NCBI GenBank assembly: GCA_014762485.1
Contig: JABURU010000253.1
Coordinates: forward strand, 1-5,415
DNA from: Gammaproteobacteria bacterium
GTDB taxonomy: Bacteria; Pseudomonadota; Gammaproteobacteria; Thiohalospirales; Thiohalospiraceae
DNA: 5,415 nt
Direction: 5' to 3'
The position numbers were made by a program, and so were the translations under genes. This document shows, in pieces, positions 5,055-5,415 of this stretch (within the stretch, counting starts at the first letter, position 1; the number at the start of each line of letters is the position of its first letter). The notes beneath the pieces are model-generated. The model was not told where the DNA came from and did not search any database. It saw only the letters and a list, made by a program, of their open reading frames with translations.

Positions 5055-5415
5055 ATGACACAAAAGGTGGTTGAACAATCGAAGGTGGTGGCATTTACCT
5101 ACTCCATCGCCGATGAAAGCGGTAAGGTGCTGGAACAGTCTGATCTACCCATCGAATATGTCCATGGTAGTGGTAATGGCCAGATGTTTCCTCAGGTTGA
5201 AGCTGCCATGGTAGGAAAGAAAAATGGCGACAGTGTCACTGTTACCTTGTCCCCCGATGAAGCATTTGGACAGTTTGACCCTGACCTGAGCTTTACCGAT
5301 GAGATGGAAAACATAGCGGATGAATATCGCTTTGTCGGTGCCAGACCCCGGTTTCAGAATGAAAAAGGCGAAACCATGGAATTAACGGTGACGAAGATAG
5401 AAGATGGCAAAATAA
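5055..5415 (+). CDS. FKBP-type peptidyl-prolyl cis-trans isomerase, SlyD-like, 3' end cut off
   Basis: The first 120 residues are present before the window ends in frame. The FKBP core begins KVVAFTYSIADESGKVLEQS (10-29), with EYVHGSGNGQMFPQVEAAMV (34-53) and GDSVTVTLSPDEAFGQFDP (58-76), matching the SlyD/FklB layout in which an insert-in-flap chaperone domain (here from about residue 77) interrupts the FKBP fold. The family role is to catalyse proline isomerisation and to hold folding intermediates in the cytoplasm; no signal peptide is seen. About 35-45 residues are missing, including the expected DGNHPLAG stretch that normally follows TKIEDGKI. An AAAGGGA Shine-Dalgarno tract at 5044-5050 supports the ATG. 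It lies 68 bp after dinB on the same strand; a weak TAAAAT at 5016-5021 without a good -35 is the only promoter hint, so read-through from lexA-dinB is possible. Confidence 0.9.
   Translation, partial: MTQKVVEQSKVVAFTYSIADESGKVLEQSDLPIEYVHGSGNGQMFPQVEAAMVGKKNGDSVTVTLSPDEAFGQFDPDLSFTDEMENIADEYRFVGARPRFQNEKGETMELTVTKIEDGKI

Overview
The window looks like chromosomal DNA of a gammaproteobacterium. This rests on the protein families present (DUF1415, DUF3820, a gammaproteobacterial-looking LexA/Pol IV pair, a SlyD-type FKBP) and on moderate GC with E. coli-like translation signals. No genus can be assigned by eye. There are no rRNA, tRNA, CRISPR or insertion-sequence features. The window begins with twelve T residues and cuts the last gene, so both ends look like contig or extraction edges.

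Layout. Positions 1-1409 hold a tightly packed minus-strand operon, read right to left: a membrane-anchored glutaredoxin/GST-N-like thioredoxin-fold protein (1023-1409), a DUF3820 protein (775-1008), a DUF1415 protein (221-778) and the start of a MOSC-domain protein (from 221 down to the left edge) whose frame is broken near position 74. The last three genes are joined by ATGA and TAATG start/stop overlaps. A 121-bp divergent intergenic region (1410-1530) separates this operon from a plus-strand CPA2/Kef-type cation:proton antiporter with a C-terminal TrkA-N/RCK domain (1531-3132). Then come a LexA-family repressor (3206-3811) and, 2 bp further on, DNA polymerase IV (dinB, 3814-4986). A FKBP-type peptidyl-prolyl isomerase starts at 5055 and runs off the right edge.

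The most notable element is the lexA-dinB module. Directly in front of lexA is a 42-bp near-perfect dyad (3161-3202) made of four GTTC/GAAC half-sites. Each arm is a GTTC-N7-GTTC direct repeat, the LexA box known from Alphaproteobacteria, and the two arms face each other. One arm fills exactly the 17-bp spacer of a good sigma70-like promoter (TTGTTT-N17-TAAAAT). The other covers the predicted transcription start and the Shine-Dalgarno sequence of lexA. No E. coli-type CTGT-N8-ACAG box is seen there. The recognition-helix region of this LexA also differs from the E. coli one, which suggests a repressor and operator that changed together and control an error-prone polymerase in one autoregulated, DNA-damage-inducible operon.
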